A stretch of DNA of 5,574 bases from Acidimicrobiia bacterium (lineage in GTDB: Bacteria; Actinomycetota; Acidimicrobiia; UBA5794; UBA11373), in NCBI GenBank assembly GCA_025456165.1, contig JALOLI010000095.1:1-5574 (forward strand). The letters are read 5' to 3'. The stretch's first letter is position 1. Each line of letters opens with the position of its first letter. Of the stretch, positions 4,808 through 5,574 are shown piece after piece. The notes under the pieces are model-generated. The model did not search any database. It saw nothing but the letters and a program-made list of their open reading frames with translations, and had not been told where the DNA came from. The translations under genes and the position numbers were made by a program.

Positions 4808-5574
4808 GTGCGCCTCGTGAGCCTGCTCGTCGTCCTCACCCTCGCCTCTTGCGCCGGCGAGGGGATCGTGCCGCCCCAGGGCGGGTCGCCCTGCGACGGG
4901 TGGGGTGAGCCGGAGGCCGTGGGTCGTGTGGCCGACCCGGCCCTCTCCGAGATCTCCGGCATGGCCGCCAGCCGCGCTCACCCGGGGATCGTCTGGGTGC
5001 ACAACGACTCCGACGCGGCGCCGGTGTTATGGGCCCTCGATTCGGCCGGGGCCACCGTCGCCACCCTGGAACTCGCCGGTGCGGAAGCCTTCGACTGGGA
5101 AGCGGCCTCGTTGGGCCCGGGGCCGGGCGGCGACTATCTGTACGTCGCCGATACCGGCGACAACCTCCTCGCCCGCCCCTACGGGGTGCTCTACAGGGTG
5201 TCGGAGCCTGCCGGGTTGGTTGGCGAGATGCGGGCCGAAGCCGAGGCGCTGCAGGTGACCTACCCCGACCGCCCGCGCGATGTGGAGGCGATGTTCGTGG
5301 ACCCGGCCACGGGGGACGCCTACCTGATCGCCAAGGTCCTCCTGGGCCCGGCCCCGGTGTTCCGGGTGCCGGCGGCAGCGTGGGAAACCGGCGAGGCAAC
5401 GGCCGAGCGGGTGGCCACCCTGGACCTGGGGCTGCTGCCGGCCACCGCGGCCGACCTCTCGGCCGATGGGCGGGTGCTGGCGGTGCGGACCTACACGGCG
5501 GTGCTGCTGCTGGCCCGGCCCCCGGGCACGCCTCTGGAGGCCATCTTCGGGGCTCACCCGTGCCGGGCCCCGGC
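4808..5574 (+). CDS. Secreted lipoprotein with probable beta-propeller fold (3' truncated)
   Basis: The frame is open from GTG 4808 to the right edge, giving 255 complete codons. Residues 1-15 (MRLVSLLVVLTLASC when initiated as Met) are a clean lipoprotein signal peptide with lipobox LASC and Cys15. The mature part resembles an actinobacterial group of exported propeller-like proteins of unknown function. Blocks seen are LSEISGMAASRAHPGIVWVHNDS (46-68), FDWEAASLGPG (95-105), DYLYVADTGDN (109-119), YGVLYRVSEP (125-134), YPDRPRDVEAMFVDPATGDAYLIAK (152-176). The repeated strand-turn-strand units with Asp-rich turns suggest blades and possibly bound metal. No catalytic motif is recognised. The product should sit on the outer face of the membrane, like the divergent PBP lipoprotein. 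GTG 4817 is an alternative start, but 4808 has a -10-like hexamer six bases upstream and gives the fuller signal peptide. Ligand or enzymatic role is unknown. Confidence 0.83.
   Translation, partial: MRLVSLLVVLTLASCAGEGIVPPQGGSPCDGWGEPEAVGRVADPALSEISGMAASRAHPGIVWVHNDSDAAPVLWALDSAGATVATLELAGAEAFDWEAASLGPGPGGDYLYVADTGDNLLARPYGVLYRVSEPAGLVGEMRAEAEALQVTYPDRPRDVEAMFVDPATGDAYLIAKVLLGPAPVFRVPAAAWETGEATAERVATLDLGLLPATAADLSADGRVLAVRTYTAVLLLARPPGTPLEAIFGAHPCRAP

Noticed and set aside
4836..5557. Overlapping minus-strand open frames opposite the propeller gene
   Set aside because: Their products are Arg/Pro-rich, while the plus-strand frame has a signal peptide, lipobox and conserved blocks.

Overview
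The window is a gene-dense stretch of very GC-rich bacterial chromosome, about 70% GC by hand count in most places. The codon use, the gene families and the way most start codons sit directly behind a -10 hexamer suggest an actinobacterium, possibly an uncultivated Acidimicrobiia-like lineage. That placement is inferred, because no rRNA or other marker gene is present. I see no mobile element, CRISPR array, tRNA or rRNA.

Layout. (1) 1-1185, +: the 3' two thirds of a GH13 alpha-glucosidase of the oligo-1,6-glucosidase type, cut by the left edge. (2) 1182-2111, -: a probable two-gene unit, a 115-residue multi-pass membrane protein (1764-2111) followed by a nitroreductase-family flavoprotein (1182-1733). 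The nitroreductase and glucosidase genes converge and share the four bases CTAG as their stop codons. (3) 2317-2763, +: a small GNAT-like protein, divergent from the membrane gene and clearly lower in GC (about 63%). (4) 2793-4742, -: a class B penicillin-binding protein of MecA-like architecture with a lipoprotein signal peptide. (5) 4808-5574, +: the start of a secreted lipoprotein with a probable beta-propeller fold, divergent from the PBP gene and cut by the right edge.

The clearest signal outside the genes concerns expression. Four of the five visible gene starts have a -10-like hexamer (TACCGT, TACACT, TACGCT, and a weaker CACAAT) exactly six bases before an ATG or GTG. This is the geometry of leaderless transcription known from actinobacteria. 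The only gene lying downstream of another on the same strand, the nitroreductase, has a Shine-Dalgarno sequence (GAGGAGG) instead. This pattern fixes three starts (2111, 4742 and 4808) that longest-ORF calling would place wrongly or miss.

I do not see an undescribed multi-gene system. The genes are ordinary housekeeping or accessory functions (sugar hydrolysis, redox, peptidoglycan cross-linking), plus two proteins of unknown role. Only the divergent PBP/propeller lipoprotein pair hints at joint function at the cell surface.
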